Below are positions 38,200 to 53,300 of a DNA stretch of 64,000 nt, piece by piece. Source of the DNA: Malus domestica (taxonomy: Eukaryota; Streptophyta; Magnoliopsida; Rosales; Rosaceae); contig NC_091675.1 of the NCBI RefSeq assembly GCF_042453785.1, positions 1,438,501-1,502,500 on the forward strand. Direction: 5' to 3'. Positions within the stretch are counted from its first letter, which is position 1; each line of letters begins with the position of its first letter. The notes under the pieces are model-generated. The model had not been told where the DNA came from. It did not search any database and saw nothing but the letters and a program-made list of their open reading frames with translations. A program made the position numbers and the translations under genes.

Positions 38200-38229
38200 C
38201 ACGTGCGTCAACCGTTAGGAAAGCACGTG
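38200..38229 (+). promoter_or_regulatory. Two G-boxes and a MYB core in the DFR promoter
   Basis: CACGTG occurs at 38200-38205 and again at 38224-38229. The MYB-type core AACCGTTAGG lies between them (38210-38219). Anthocyanin structural genes are known to be activated by MYB-bHLH-WD40 complexes through such paired sites. The arrangement, about 100-120 bp upstream of the TATA box, fits that control. Binding is inferred, not shown. Confidence 0.6.
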
Positions 38230-38323
38230 ATGCCCTGGAAGCTGAGATAAACAGAGAAAGCAGGCGTGAGCAGGTTAGGCCACCAGTGTTAGCTGGGGCC
38301 GCAGCACTCCACCAGTCCCCCAC

Positions 38324-38333
38324 TATAAATATT
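38324..38333 (+). promoter_or_regulatory. TATA box of DFR
   Basis: TATAAATATT, 110 bp upstream of the DFR ATG (38434). Position and sequence fit a core promoter. Confidence 0.7.
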
Positions 38334-38433
38334 TTATAAGCTTCCCCAGTCCTTCACGGAGCAACTATTCCAAGTACCTATTTTCCATCGATTTTTCAAG
38401 AGATATACTTCGGTAAGCACATACACACAAGAT

Positions 38434-40825
38434 ATGGGATCCGAGTCCGAATCCGTTTGTGTCACCGGGGCGTCCGGTTTCATCGGCTCTTGGCTCGTCA
38501 TGAGACTCCTAGAGCACGGGTACACCGTCCGCGCCACCGTGCGTGACCCCAGTACGTCCCTCCCTCCCCATGTTTTTTTTTTTTATTTCTGTTAACTTTT
38601 CGGTTTTCATAAGTATTCGAATTATATAATTTGGAGTTAATGATTTGTGGTTAATAATGAATGGATTACAGCGAATCAGAAGAAGGTGAAGCATCTGTTG
38701 GACTTGCCGAAGGCGGAGACGCACCTGACGCTGTGGAAGGCGGACTTGGCGGATGAGGGAAGCTTTGATGAAGCCATACAAGGCTGCAGCGGAGTGTTCC
38801 ATGTTGCTACACCTATGGACTTTGAATCCAAGGACCCCGAGGTAAAAAAACGATACATGTTCTAAACTATTCTCGTATTCGAATAAGCGTTGTCCTCGTC
38901 ACAGTTGCAATTATAAATCGGTGATACCGGTGGTGGTGCCGATGGCGGTGTTAGATTGCCCATGGTAGCTGGGAGCTGGTATTAGGCTTTAGAGCATTAG
39001 AAAATAAATTCAATCAGGCAGCAGACCAAGTCCCTTTTGGAAATTTTATTTTGGCTTAGACAAAACAAGTTAGTGGTCAAACACTTTTAAAATTGCAGTA
39101 AGGAAGATTTTGAACAAATGCAATTAGGAAGATTTAAATTAGGGTATATAAGAGGAGCAAATCCACTCTAATTAGTGTGGTTATGCTCGCGTCTAAGTTA
39201 ATGGACATAATTTGTTATTTCATGCTTATTAACACGAAACGACATAGTAATGGGACCCAAATGCTTGGTAGTTTTCCTTGCAAGAGCACATCGTACAAAT
39301 TATAAAATGTGATAGGTCATTTTAAAAATTAAAAAATTGTTTTAAATAAGTATGAGGTCATTTCAGAGCAAATAATTGAGAATTAAATATTAGAAGCACT
39401 AGACTTTTTTTTTAATATGTATATTTTACAAATTGTGTTACTTGTGTAGAATGTTTATTCTACAATTTTTTAATTCTACGTCGCACAATGTCACTTGTAT
39501 TAAAAGATAAATTAATTGAAAAGTTATCGTTAAAACAAGAATAAAATTATAAAAAAAAAAGAAAAAGAAAAAAAAACTAAATTGCGTATGGTTTGACAGA
39601 ATGAAGTGATCAAGCCCACAATCAATGGACTGTTGGACATCCTGAAGGCATGCCAGAAAGCAAAAACAGTTCGAAAGCTTGTGTTCACATCCTCAGCAGG
39701 AACCGTGAATGTGGAGGAGCATCAAAAGCCGGTCTACGACGAGTCCAACTGGAGTGACGTTGAATTTTGCCGCTCCGTCAAGATGACTGGTTGGGTAAGT
39801 CGACGTAATCAAATTATTAAAAAACTTGTTATTAGCGCTTTAAAGAAAAAATTTAACGAAAATTTTTCGGTACTATTCACTTTAACGAAAAATTACATTT
39901 TTACATTAAAAAATTAAAAAGTCAATCCTTGTATTATTCACTTTACCCTTTAAAACTCAAAGTTTTCATACTTTTTTTTTTAGTTTTCCTTTAAAAAAAT
40001 GATCACGCACAATACTGATTCTACGTTTAATCTACAAATTGTTCAGATGTACTTCGTCTCCAAGACTCTAGCTGAGCAAGCTGCATGGAAATATGCCAAA
40101 GAAAACAACATTGATTTCATCACCATTATCCCAACTCTTGTGATTGGGCCATTTCTCATGCCATCCATGCCACCAAGCCTCATCACTGGACTTTCGCCGA
40201 TCTTAAGTAAGTTAGAATATCGCTAGAATAAAATAAATAACTATTGTGTAATTTTATTGTTAATTATATTATTCATATCGGGTAATTAACATCAAATTGC
40301 TTAATTGTTGCAGGAAATGAATCACATTATGGCATCATCAAGCAGGGCCAGTATGTTCACTTGGACGACCTCTGCCTTTCTCACATTTATCTTTACGAGC
40401 ATCCGAAAGCCGAAGGCCGTTACATTTGTTCGTCACATGATGCTACAATTCACGAACTTGTAAAAATGCTCAGAGAAAAATACCCCGAATACAATATACC
40501 CACAAAGTAATTATTAATTAAGCCCTCCTAACCCTTCAGATTAATTGATTAACTAATCAATTCACTGTTACACATATCATAATTGTTAGCTAACTAAACT
40601 CTAATGCAACGCAGGTTCAAGGGCATCGACGACAACTTAGAACCAGTTCATTTTTCTTCAAAGAAGTTGAGGGAGATAGGGTTTGAGTTCAAGTACAGCT
40701 TGGAGGACATGTTTGTGGGGGCTGTCGATGCGTGCCGGGCAAAGGGCTTGATTCCGATTCCGATTCCGGCAGAGAAAACTGAGGCTGCTGAGGAGAGCAA
40801 CCTCGTTGATGTCAAAGTTGGTTAA
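38434..40825 (+). CDS. DFR: Dihydroflavonol 4-reductase
   Basis: Six exons, 348 residues: 38434-38551, 38672-38841, 39600-39794, 40047-40206, 40314-40506, 40615-40825. It reduces dihydroflavonols to leucoanthocyanidins with NADPH in the cytosol, on the way to anthocyanins and condensed tannins. Apple and pear DFR are also known to reduce flavanones. Visible marks are the Rossmann motif [13 protein letters not shown] (10-22), catalytic Ser128, and Tyr163 and Lys167 in YFVSK. The substrate-choice residue is Asn133 in TVNVEEH, so this is the common Asn type. The protein matches apple DFR as I recall it. The C-tail has a small (Ile-Pro)3 run coded by a GATTCC repeat. The promoter carries G-boxes, a MYB site and a minisatellite. 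Intron 3 contains a MITE-like stretch (about 39830-39970). AATAAA lies at 40929. Confidence 0.97.
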
Positions 40826-42249
40826 AATATTGATGAGTGATTAATGTTTGCATTTTATGTCGAGGTTTACCTCTCTATTGTTTTACATTTACCAGCTTGG
40901 ATTTGATCTATTTGGTTAAAAAGCTTCAAATAAAATGCTGTTTCGATTTATGTATGAGAGTTAATGTTAATGTGGCTATGTGTAAGCAAAAATAAGTTAC
41001 TCCAATTAACTATTAATATAAGAAAGTGTGTGACTCAAATTATTATTAAAAAAAGGTTTTTAGGCACACGATCTTTGAAATTGTCAAAATTCATCATTTA
41101 GGTTCGTGATATTTGAATTCGATAAAAGTGATCTCTAAATTTATCTACCATCAATCATTTCGGTTATTTTGTAAAAATATCTGTCAAATAAGGATCAAAT
41201 AACAAAAATACTATCAATTTAATAAATAATGATCCAAAATAATTTGACAAAATTTGAGGATTCCAAACGGCGAGTCCTCAACTCCTCCATCTGAACACGT
41301 GGATTCCCATCTTCCTTCGTAGCTAAATATGTCCTACATGCAATCAATCCTCTTTCAAACCCTCATATCTGATGGATTTGACCCGGCCCTGTGTATACAG
41401 GTCTCATAACTCCCCCCAAGGGCCCAACCCCTACCGTTTGGTACGTGGAACGGGATGGAATGAAGTGGGACGAGGTGTTCCGTCCTAAGTTTGGTGTGCC
41501 TAAAACGGATTGAACGTGCTGTTCTACGGAACGAGTTTTGGATGAATTTTCGTTCTGCCTCACCCCCTGGAACGACTCGTTCCACATCCGTGGAACACAA
41601 AATTATAATCTCTCTATCTCCTTCTTCTTCTTCTTCCTTGTTTCCATCCGAGAGCATATTTGCTCCCTCTCCGTTCCGTACCGTCATGTCCTATCCCGTC
41701 CCGTCTCGTCCCGTCCCTTCTGCATATCAAACGATACCTCCACCGGGTTGAATTTCTTCCTACCACCCACCATAAATCCCTACCCATCAGAAATAATTCT
41801 CAAATCTGAATCGAGTAAGCCAGATCCTTGGGGTATAACTCTGGTAGCTACCCCAGTTGTTGGAAAGCGACGTAATGGAGAGCTGTAAATCTGCAAGACC
41901 CACCAAAAAGTAGGGGAATAAATTCCCCAGTGACTCTGGCAATAAACGAGGGAAAAACGGACACAAGTACCTGCGGATCAATAATTAAAAGCTCTAGAAA
42001 TTTAATTTCCACCAGATGCAGGTACCTTCAACCAACAACATTTGTTGTGATACAGATATCACAACTAAAAATTTTCTCCTAGGAAAGGCTTCTACTGTTT
42101 ATTTATTGTACACATATGTGTGAACAAGTCAACCTACACAGCACACTATGAGACAAATGGCACACCAAGATCAGACTCATTAGAAAATGGCAGTTGGAAG
42201 GCCTTCTCTATCTTGGTGAAAGTCAAAGACTTGGGGGAGTCATTCCAGG
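40826..42249. other. Intergenic, no gene seen
   Basis: DFR 3' flank followed by non-coding DNA. A stretch at 41420-41750 is rich in GGAACG and CGTCCCGT words and short CT/TTC runs. Overlapping small frames there have no recognisable features. Confidence 0.45.
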
Positions 42250-42586
42250 ACTGTCGCTAGTATTGAATTCTAAGATTAGCTAATATGGTGGCGGATTCTC
42301 TAGCGTCGGCAAGTAATCCGGAGATGTGCAATGTTATTTGGGTCATTTGACCCCATCTTTGTTGGTGCATGTTATGAACAATGATGGTTTACCTTGTCCT
42401 CATTAAGTTTTTGTATCGACAATGTAAGGGGCGACGCTTTAGCATTGTTGCAGCATCCACGTTAGCGTACCCCTGCATTGTTCAGTTTATTGCTTTCTTA
42501 GCTTTGTGCTTGCTTCGTTGCAGGCTCTTTTTGTTCGTTCGGGCACCTTTGCCTGGAATAGATTTCCCAGTATACCCAAAAAAAAA
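42250..42586 (+). mobile_element. 5'-truncated LINE, 3' end with A-tail
   Basis: The start reads as the last part of a plant LINE RNase H-like domain (LANMVADSLASASNPEMCNV, then PPSLLVHV and GLPCPH, with stop codons between). A non-coding 3' tail follows, ending in an A9 tail at 42578-42586. It lies about 115 bp upstream of the OTC TATA box. The left limit is approximate. Confidence 0.6.
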
Positions 42587-42699
42587 GGTGACTTGGTTTG
42601 GTTGAGGTCAATTTTTAAAATACGAGACCAAATTATGGGGCAAATTGTAATTTGCTATAAGCCTTCCACTAATTGACACGTAGGATAACAATCCCCTGC

Positions 42700-42706
42700 T
42701 ATAAAA
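42700..42706 (+). promoter_or_regulatory. TATA box of OTC
   Basis: TATAAAA, 114 bp upstream of the OTC ATG at 42814. Confidence 0.55.
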
Positions 42707-42813
42707 ACCCGTGATTGTTTCGGGCCTCCGCCGTTCGGATTGTACGAAAAACCCCTGAGCACTGAAAACCCACACATACGCTTAGCTGAGCTCGACTGTT
42801 CCCACCAAACTTA

Positions 42814-45342
<2,529 letters not shown>

Positions 45343-45517
45343 TCACATACGTTTCAAGTTTAGAGACACTTTTTAGCCTAAAATAGGTGAAGAATTTTGT
45401 GCTTTCAGATTTGTACTCGTAATGTTGTTTGCTTGTTATCATCTATGGAGCCGGTTCAAATGCAAACTTAATGCATGAAGTTTTCGAGTCAAAACTAGTT
45501 AAGTATTTGGAGAAACT

Positions 45518-45688
45518 GCCTGTTAGTACTACGTTTTGCGGTATTCTTTTTTACCTGTAAGTGAGAGGACTTAGGTTCAATTCTTGTTAAATGCGAATTT
45601 GAACCATATTATTGTTAACTCATTATGAGGTTAAGGCCACCCCTCTTTTCCTGTAAATAATATCGTTTATTAAAAATTAAAAAAAAAA
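45518..45688 (+). mobile_element. tRNA-derived SINE, family copy 4
   Basis: The only plus-strand copy of this family. It reads GCCTGTTAGTACTACG at the head, then TAGGTTCAATTCTTG (B-box), TTTGAACCATATTATTG, AATAATATCGTTTATT and an A-rich tail ending at 45688. Flanks contain GGAGAAACT and GGGGAAACT, a possible target duplication. Confidence 0.65.
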
Positions 45689-45804
45689 GTAACGGGGAAA
45701 CTAGGGATGCCATTTTCTAATTAGGGTGGTTGCATTATAATACCTTGGTAACACCCAAGAATTTGCCCAACCATTTGGTTCAGCCAAATTTTAGGTGTAA
45801 CCGT

Positions 45805-46015
45805 CATAATATCCTTGTAACTCTCTCTCATCCAGCATTTAAAATTTCTTCGATATGGCCGATATTTTTATGGAATATCCAAAAAATTAGAGAAAGATAT
45901 GGTTGATATTTTTAAAATTTCTTCATAATATCCTTGTAACTCTCTCATCCAACATTTAAAATTTCTTCAATATGGTCGATATTTTTATGGAATATCCAAA
46001 AAATTAGAGAAATAT
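45805..46015. repeat. Direct repeat of about 90 bp, period 119 bp
   Basis: CATAATATCCTTGTAACTCT starts each copy (45805 and 45924), and both run through GATATTTTTATGGAATATCC to AAAATTAGAGAAA. They are nearly identical, so the duplication is recent. Confidence 0.8.
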
Positions 46016-46370
46016 ATGAAAATGAGGGGTGAAGTCTAAATTTCATCTCATATGGGAGAAACTCTTAAGTTTAGGCTAAAATTAACAGGTATAATCGATA
46101 TTTCAGATACATCTATTAAATATCGAAGAAACTTTTAAATTTCGTCTAAACCAATGTTTGGCAATTCCTAATATTCATTCTAAATTTCCATTATTTCAAT
46201 TGAAAACAACTGATATTGATATTCGATATATCAGTAGATATTTTTACAAATTTGCATATCGATATTTCTACCAATACGGTGATTTTAAACACTACTCTCA
46301 TCACAACTCCTTAGGTCTTAACGTGTTTCCCCCTTCGTATAAGGATCACAAAAAGCAAATTTAATTTAAT

Positions 46371-47146
46371 ATATACTAAAACCCAAAAATAACTGAAATA
46401 CTGTTCATAAGCACAGTGTTGTTCCAATTTTACCCTCACACTTTTACGATAATCCCGGTTGTGTCCTTGCTGAATATTTTTAATTATTTTTTCTTCGTTT
46501 TCTCTCTTCCTTCTCGATGCACTCTGGTTTCTCTTCTCTTTCTCAAATGCCCACTCCCTCTCTCTAAAAGTCCATCTCTCTCTTCCTCCGAACCACTCAC
46601 CGTACTTTTCAGTTTGGAAGAGTCCTCATCCTTAGCAGCATTTTAGATCAAGTTTTCACTACCCTCCAACCATGTAGAGTTGCTGCACAAGTTTTCACTC
46701 ACCTGCCATAACATTGCAAATTCAAAAGTTTTACTCATCTGTTGGTTCCACTTTTTAAATATTAATTTCCTTTGTTTTGATGTTAATTGGATTGTGGTTT
46801 GCCTTCATCTTCTACACACCAGCATATTCCTAACTCACATAGAAACTCTAACTTATATAATTAGAGCTGATTTTGTCCTAAAGGTTTACTATGTGAAGAT
46901 TGACAAGAATACACATAAACTTAAATCCACTGACCATTCTTGGGTTGTGCTTCCTAATCATTTATGTGTTCAGAATGAAGGTTTGCTATGAGAAGATTGA
47001 CAAGAATACAAATAATATTAATTTCAAACTTTCTTAATGTTGCGTGCATATTTCGGTTAGGAGTTGGATGTATATATTTTTATAACTTTTTACATGTTTT
47101 ATATGGTTCTAAAACCCGCAGCATCGTGCGGGGGCACTTTCGCTAG
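46371..47146 (+). mobile_element. Non-autonomous Helitron (3' end clear, 5' end approximate)
   Basis: The right end has the Helitron signature: a 6-bp-stem hairpin CCCGCA...TGCGGG (47115-47132), 10 bases of spacer, then CTAG followed by T (47143-47147). The left end ATATACTAAAACCCAAAAA resembles the start of many plant Helitrons but lacks the expected TC. No Rep/helicase frame. A 37-bp word beginning GGTTTACTATGTGAAG occurs twice inside (about 46882 and 46979). Confidence 0.55.
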
Positions 47147-47388
47147 TTACACAACGAAAAACGATAAAAGGACGAACCAAAACGAGGACGAGGACGAGGA
47201 CGGATTTTTCCTTTTCTATTTTTCTTATTTCTGGGTAGAAGAGGATGACAAGATTACACTGCCAGTTTCTAACAAAGAATGCCTACAATCTACCTAATAC
47301 TGGTATATCATATATTCCATGAGGAAACTAACACAGTGAGATGAAATATGCTTTATCTGTTCCCTCTGGACGTACGAAAGAAAATCGT

Positions 47389-50300
47389 CTATCGCTCTTC
47401 CACATTGAATCTATTCCAAGCCTCCTGGATAGTTGAACACAAACCAGAAACAACACAAGTGAGCTAAACATTCTCCAACCCGAAGACTAGCATCTCTCGG
47501 CTTCAACATTTTTACCAACGTAAACATGTTTCTTAAACTTGATATATATATCGAGGACAGAAGATCAGCAACGCACCTTTAGAAGATCAAACACCTTCTC
47601 GCAAGTGTACTTCTGCTGTATGCTTGCACCCCGTTGCTGTAACTTGTCAGGATGAACAAAGAGAGCAGCTTTACGGTAAGCTTTCTTTACAGCCACAGTT
47701 GGAACTATTTCGGTTAGAGGAATTGGCTGCCAACCACTATCTGGCCCGAGGATCTGCGAGTTGCAAACATCAAGTCAAAACCAGCTAATGATAGAACTTT
47801 AAGCCAAATCCTAATTGAAAATTTAATCAGCTTTGCGTACAATCATCATTGAACACTGAAGAAGAAACAGACACAAAGCAGGAGGTATCATACTAAATCG
47901 CAAAAGAATCATGAATCAGGCTAGCACATACATATTGTAGCGTTGAAAGCAAAGCCCGCAAATTTCTCTCTTTCCCACTCGACCACCTTTTGACCTCGGC
48001 ATCAAGACCTTCTGCTAATCTCTGCACAAAATTATATTCACAAGAGTGAGAAAACGTTTGGTGTATTTGCAAAAGTTTATTCACAAGAGTGAGAAATTAC
48101 GTTTCTCTCGGCTTGCTCTTTCTGTACAAGAAGATCCCGCATATTCTTCTCTGCAAGAGCTTTAGCCTGAAAGAGATTGGAAAAGTTAAAAAAAAACATG
48201 AAGCAAGCTTGTTATAGGCCACCACTGTGTATCCAGAACCAAGCAAAGATCAAGAAGATCTAAAAACCAAGCAAGATCAGGAAACATACTGCACGTTCTG
48301 CTGTCCGTTGATTCCTCTCCAACTCAGCTTTGCACCTTTGAGCTGATTCACCATTACTTCCACCACTCCTCTCAGCAGGGTAAGGACCTTCATTAAGGGG
48401 AAAAAAATCTTCAGAAGTAGCAGAGAATAACATAGTAAAATATCCTATAATTAAAAGCTAAGACAGCACTGTAAAAATATGAAATCAAGGCATAGAATGG
48501 AATGCTATAATGGTACTGTTAGATATCACATACCACTGTGATTTGAAGAATTTGGGTATCTTGATTTAGACTCTGGGTCCTGCAAGAATTGTTGTTATGT
48601 CCATTAATTTATGTTGCCAGAGGATAAGCATCTTGATACTTGGTAAGAGTAAAGCATTAAAACAAATACTCACAGAGGGCGAAACACCCAGCTTCATTCC
48701 ATCATCTCTAGAGGCACTAGAAGATTTCTCAGAAACAGACCTCTTAGCCTGCTTTCCTGCCTCGTAAGCCTTCCCGGATAATGATTTTTCTAAGGCACGC
48801 TCCCAAGCCTCTTCAGTTGCTCTTTCCACAGCAGCACGTTCCAATTTTAGTTTAGCTTCCCTTGAAGCCTTCTCAGCTAAGGAAATATCATTAGCCTTTA
48901 CAGAAGTCTTTCCCGACCTTTCTTGGGCCTCAGCCATTGCCTTTTGACGAGTTTCAGCAGCTCTTTCTCGAGCTTCAGCAAATGCCCTTTCACGAGCTTC
49001 ACGAATTACCCTTTCAACAGCTTTTTTCTCCTTTACTCTTTCCCTTTCCTTCCCTTTTGCATTCTGTTTTTGTTTCAGGAGTTCCTTCTCTATCTCCACT
49101 TCCTTTTGCAATCTCGCACTAATTTCACTCTCTTCTGCAATTGAGGTTTCTTGTTGATTTTCCATTTTTTCTTGTTCCACTACTGTATTTGAAGTATAAT
49201 GTTTTTCACTCTCCTCTGCAGTGAAGGTTGTTTGACGATTCTCACCTTTTTCTTGTTCCAATTCTTGCAGCGAACTATGAGTGGTTACACTCTCTTTTGT
49301 CGTGGTTGCTCGATGATTATCCATATTTTCCTCTGTACATGGACTTGTCTCCATCTCATGATCCAGTAGCACATTTCCCCCCTTTCTTCTTAACATATGA
49401 GAAAGTTGAGCTACTTCTGTACTGGTCCCATCATCAAACCACCTTTTCCTATGAGGAGATTTGGAATTATTCTTATTCTCTTCCTGATTCACGGCAACTT
49501 CAACTTCTCTCACATCCTCATTGATTTCTTCCACTTCTTCAACATGCGTTTCTAAAGTGACATCTTGGTTTTGCCCACAGTTCAAGGCATTTATATCCAC
49601 ATTTAACCCATTTTCTTCAGAAGGATGGGTCTCGATTGGATCTTCGATTTGCTTCAATATCTCAGCAAGTTTGACACCCGAAGCCAAGCCATCAGCTTCA
49701 CATATTTCTTTCTCCTCCATGCCATTCTCTTCTTCAACTGACTCTGATTGGTTCCAATTCTCCTTGAGCTTAAAAAGAGTTTCAGAAAAGTTGAGTTTAT
49801 CAAACCATCTTTTCCTATGTGAAGACCTGGAATTATTCTTGTTTTCTTCCTGCTTGACAGCAACTTCACCTTCCATCATGTCCTTATTCATAGCTCCCAA
49901 TTCTTCAACCTGTTTTCCAAAATTGCAGACTACTTCGGGCTCTCTGGCAAGCTGGTCTTCTTGCTTTTGCCCAAATCTCGTATCATTTCTCCTTAGAGTT
50001 GTTCCATTTGTGTCAGAAGAATGGATCTCTGTTGCATCTATTATTGGTATCTCAACAAGTTTGACATCTGGAGCTAAGCCATATGTTTTGAGCACATCTT
50101 TCTCTACTGTGCCATTATCCTCTTCAACTGATTCTGACTGGTTCACACTCTCTTTGAGTTCATCCAAAGTTTCAGTAACTTCTATTCTATCCCCACCCTC
50201 TTCATGTGCAGGTACCTCCAAAGTTTCTTTTACATTCTTGTCATACTCTGCACGTCCAGTGGGCCCCTCTTTTTCATTTGGGTCCTCAATTTCACCCTCT

Positions 50301-53300
50301 TCACATAGGTTATTAGTTGCCTTAACATTGCAGTCTGGTTTCTTTAGATCCTCAGAATCCACTGTCACCTTCTCATCTTCTGTACTCTGATCAATCCGTA
50401 TTTCCGTTATCCCATCTTCTACACACTGAAAACTCTCTTTTTGTCTCTTCTCACATGCTATCTCCTCATATTTATCCCCCTCCAGAGTTTCTTCTACATC
50501 CTTGTCATACTCTGCATGTCCAGTGGGCCCCTCTTTTTCATATAGGTCTTCATTTTCACCCTCCTCACATAGGTTATTAGTTGCCTCAAAGTTGCAGTCT
50601 GGTTTCCTTAGATCCTCACAATCCACTGCCACCTTCTCATCTTCTGTACTCTGATCAATCTGTATTTCCATTCTCCCATCTTCTACACACCGAAAACTCT
50701 CTTTTTGTCTCCTCTCACATTCTATCTCCTCATATTTATCCCCCTCCAGAGTTTCTTCTACATCCTTGTCATACTCTGCATGTCCAGTGGACCCCTCTTT
50801 TTCATATAGGTCCTCATTTTCACCCTCCTCAAATAGGTTATTAGTTGCCTCAAAGTTGCAGTCTGGTTTCTTTAGATCCTCTCGAGCCACTGTCACTTTC
50901 TCATCTTCTGTACTCTGATCAATCAGTATTTCCATTCTCCCATCATCTACATGCTGAAAACTCTCTTTTTGTCTCTTCTCACATTCTATCTCCTCACAAC
51001 CTGCCCCTTCGAGTATCATCTCATTCACTGTCGTGTCGCCAAGCGTCTCATGTCCTTCAGATTTGCTCTCATTTCTATTCTCAAAACATTCCTCATCATT
51101 GGTGTCATTAAGTGAGTCCTCAGTGATGTCTTGCCTGCTATCTTTATTGAGCCTCCTCTCAGTGTCTTCTTCCCTGTGGACATCTTTTTGTTCCTTCTCA
51201 AGTTCTTCCTGCTTGTAAGCCTCATCGCCTATCTTCTGATAGTTAACGCACTCCTGAGGCATCAATATCCTTTTCACATGTCTGGTTTCCTGTAGCTCTT
51301 GAGTTTCATGCCTTTTGTTGTCTCCTTTTTGTTTCTCAAGCTCCCCTTGCTTCTCTTCAAGAATTTCCTTTACATGGGAAGCTTGAAGCTTCCAAGTTTC
51401 TTCAAGCTCTCTGGAAGCTTCCAGTCTATTCTCATTTTCTTCCTGTTCAAAAGCATCTTTAACTGTTTCCAATTCACTTGCATGATCTTCATGTTTAGAC
51501 AGCCCTCCATCCGCATTGACTATCTTCTCTAACTCTCTGTATTCTTCGTATTTAGCTGCTTGTAATCTCTCGCCACCTAGTTCTGGATATTCAAAAGCTT
51601 CCATGGCTGTCTTCTTCCTTTTCTGTTCATCTTCGTCAACAATTTGTAACATTATTATCACAGGGTTGGCTTCTTCATCCTCTACCATTGTAGCCTGGTG
51701 TTCACTTGAGTCCGAAAGCTCATAAAATAATTCTGCTGGTTCTGATAGATCAGGTTCGCCTGTGTCAGGAAATTCATAGAACTGGTCTGCCGCTTCTGAG
51801 AAATCAGGTTCGTCTGTGTCAGAAACTTCATAAAATTGTTCTGCCACTTCTGGAACCTCAGCTTGTTCCTGCGTACGACCCATGTGAGTTGATATAGATT
51901 CCTTCTCCTCTGTTTTCCCTCCAGCTTCCTTCGCACCAAAAAGTTTATTCGCATCTCCAAATGCTGCTGTTACTTGTTCTGGCCCAGTAGAAAAAATTGA
52001 AAAACGAACAGGAACAGCCACTTCTTCAAGCAACTCCTGAGTCTTTCTCTCTTTGGGTATGCTTACTTTGTCTGCATATTTATCCCCCTTCACCTCAAGT
52101 TTTGTACTAGTAGAATCATGAACAAGAACAGCCACTTCTTCATGCAACTCTCGAGTCTTCCTCTCTTTGGGTATGCTTATGTTGTCTGCATATTTATCCC
52201 CCTTCATCTCAAGTTTCATACTAGTAGAACCATGAACAAGAACAGCCACTTCTTCATGTAACTCCCGGGTCTTTCTCTCTTTGGGTATGCTTACGTTGTC
52301 TGCATATTTATCCCCCTTCACCTCAAGTTTTGTACTAGTAGAATCATGAACACGAACAGCCACTTCTTCATGCAACTCCTGAGTCTCTCTCTCTTTGGGT
52401 ATGCTTACTTTTTCTGCATATTTATCCCCTTTCACCTCAAGTTTCTTACCAGTAGAAACATGAACCGGAACAGCCCCTTCTTCATGCAACTCCCGAGTCT
52501 TCCTCTCTTTTGGTATACTTACTTTATCTGCAAATTTTTCCCCCTTCACCTCAAACTTCTTGCCAATGTTAATGCTCTGTTTGACACGATCTTGCGAACC
52601 AGTCTTCTTTCTTTCCTTAGACTCTTTTGCCATTTTTATCCTTGCTTGAGCTTCCTCTATTGCCTTTATCAAAGCAGCCGCAGAGGCAGCCGCAGTAGAA
52701 TTTGTGTCCACTTCCTCATCAAAGTACGGTGGTGAAGAAACACGGCCAGAACCTTCTAAATTATCACTTCTAGAAACGCCAAAAATAGAAGCCATTGGTT
52801 TCTCAAATTCAACCTTGCCCTCAGACAGTGGGCTTGAAATTGATGGACTGCTTGAAGGATGAGTTTCACATGCATTGAATAACTCATCATGCAAACTGGA
52901 TCTTTTCCGATCATAATTATTCTGAACCTTAGCACCTCCCGCAGAAGTTTGCTTCCTATCATCACCAGCTGGGAGGTCTCTCACGGACTTCAGATGGTTG
53001 CCCTCCGTCATTCTTTCACATAAATTATTGTCAGGGGAAGCACCATTTTCTTTGGAAGATACCGGTTTATCATCTTCAGTCGTGCGTATGGGACTGACTT
53101 CATCAATCAAACACGTATATGTTGGAACAGCATGAAGCATTGTTCTGCCTGTAAAACTTTTGCTTCTGTGGTTGGTTTTATGGTATGACATGTTGAACTT
53201 CTTGGCACCATCAAATGATTGATAAGATGCTTCCTGTGACAAAACATGATTCTTCTCGGTACTCAAAGGATCGGCCTCTTTCGAAGGCGACCGCTTTTCA

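Larger units (their letters stand above)
45343..47388. other. Space between two convergent genes, filled by repeats
   Basis: Holds a SINE (45518-45688), a direct repeat (45805-46015) and a Helitron-like element (about 46371-47146), then a GAGGAC hexamer run at about 47180-47201. No exon found. Confidence 0.5.

Noticed and set aside
49521-50390. Long plus-strand open frame of 289 codons, and many similar ones across 48.9-52.7 kb
   Set aside because: They lie opposite the AUL1 exon. Their Ser/Leu/Phe-rich, repetitive sequences are what the reverse of Glu/Lys-rich codons gives.
50216-52561. Regular repeats that could suggest a CRISPR-like array
   Set aside because: They are tandem units without unique spacers, in frame inside a plant coding exon.
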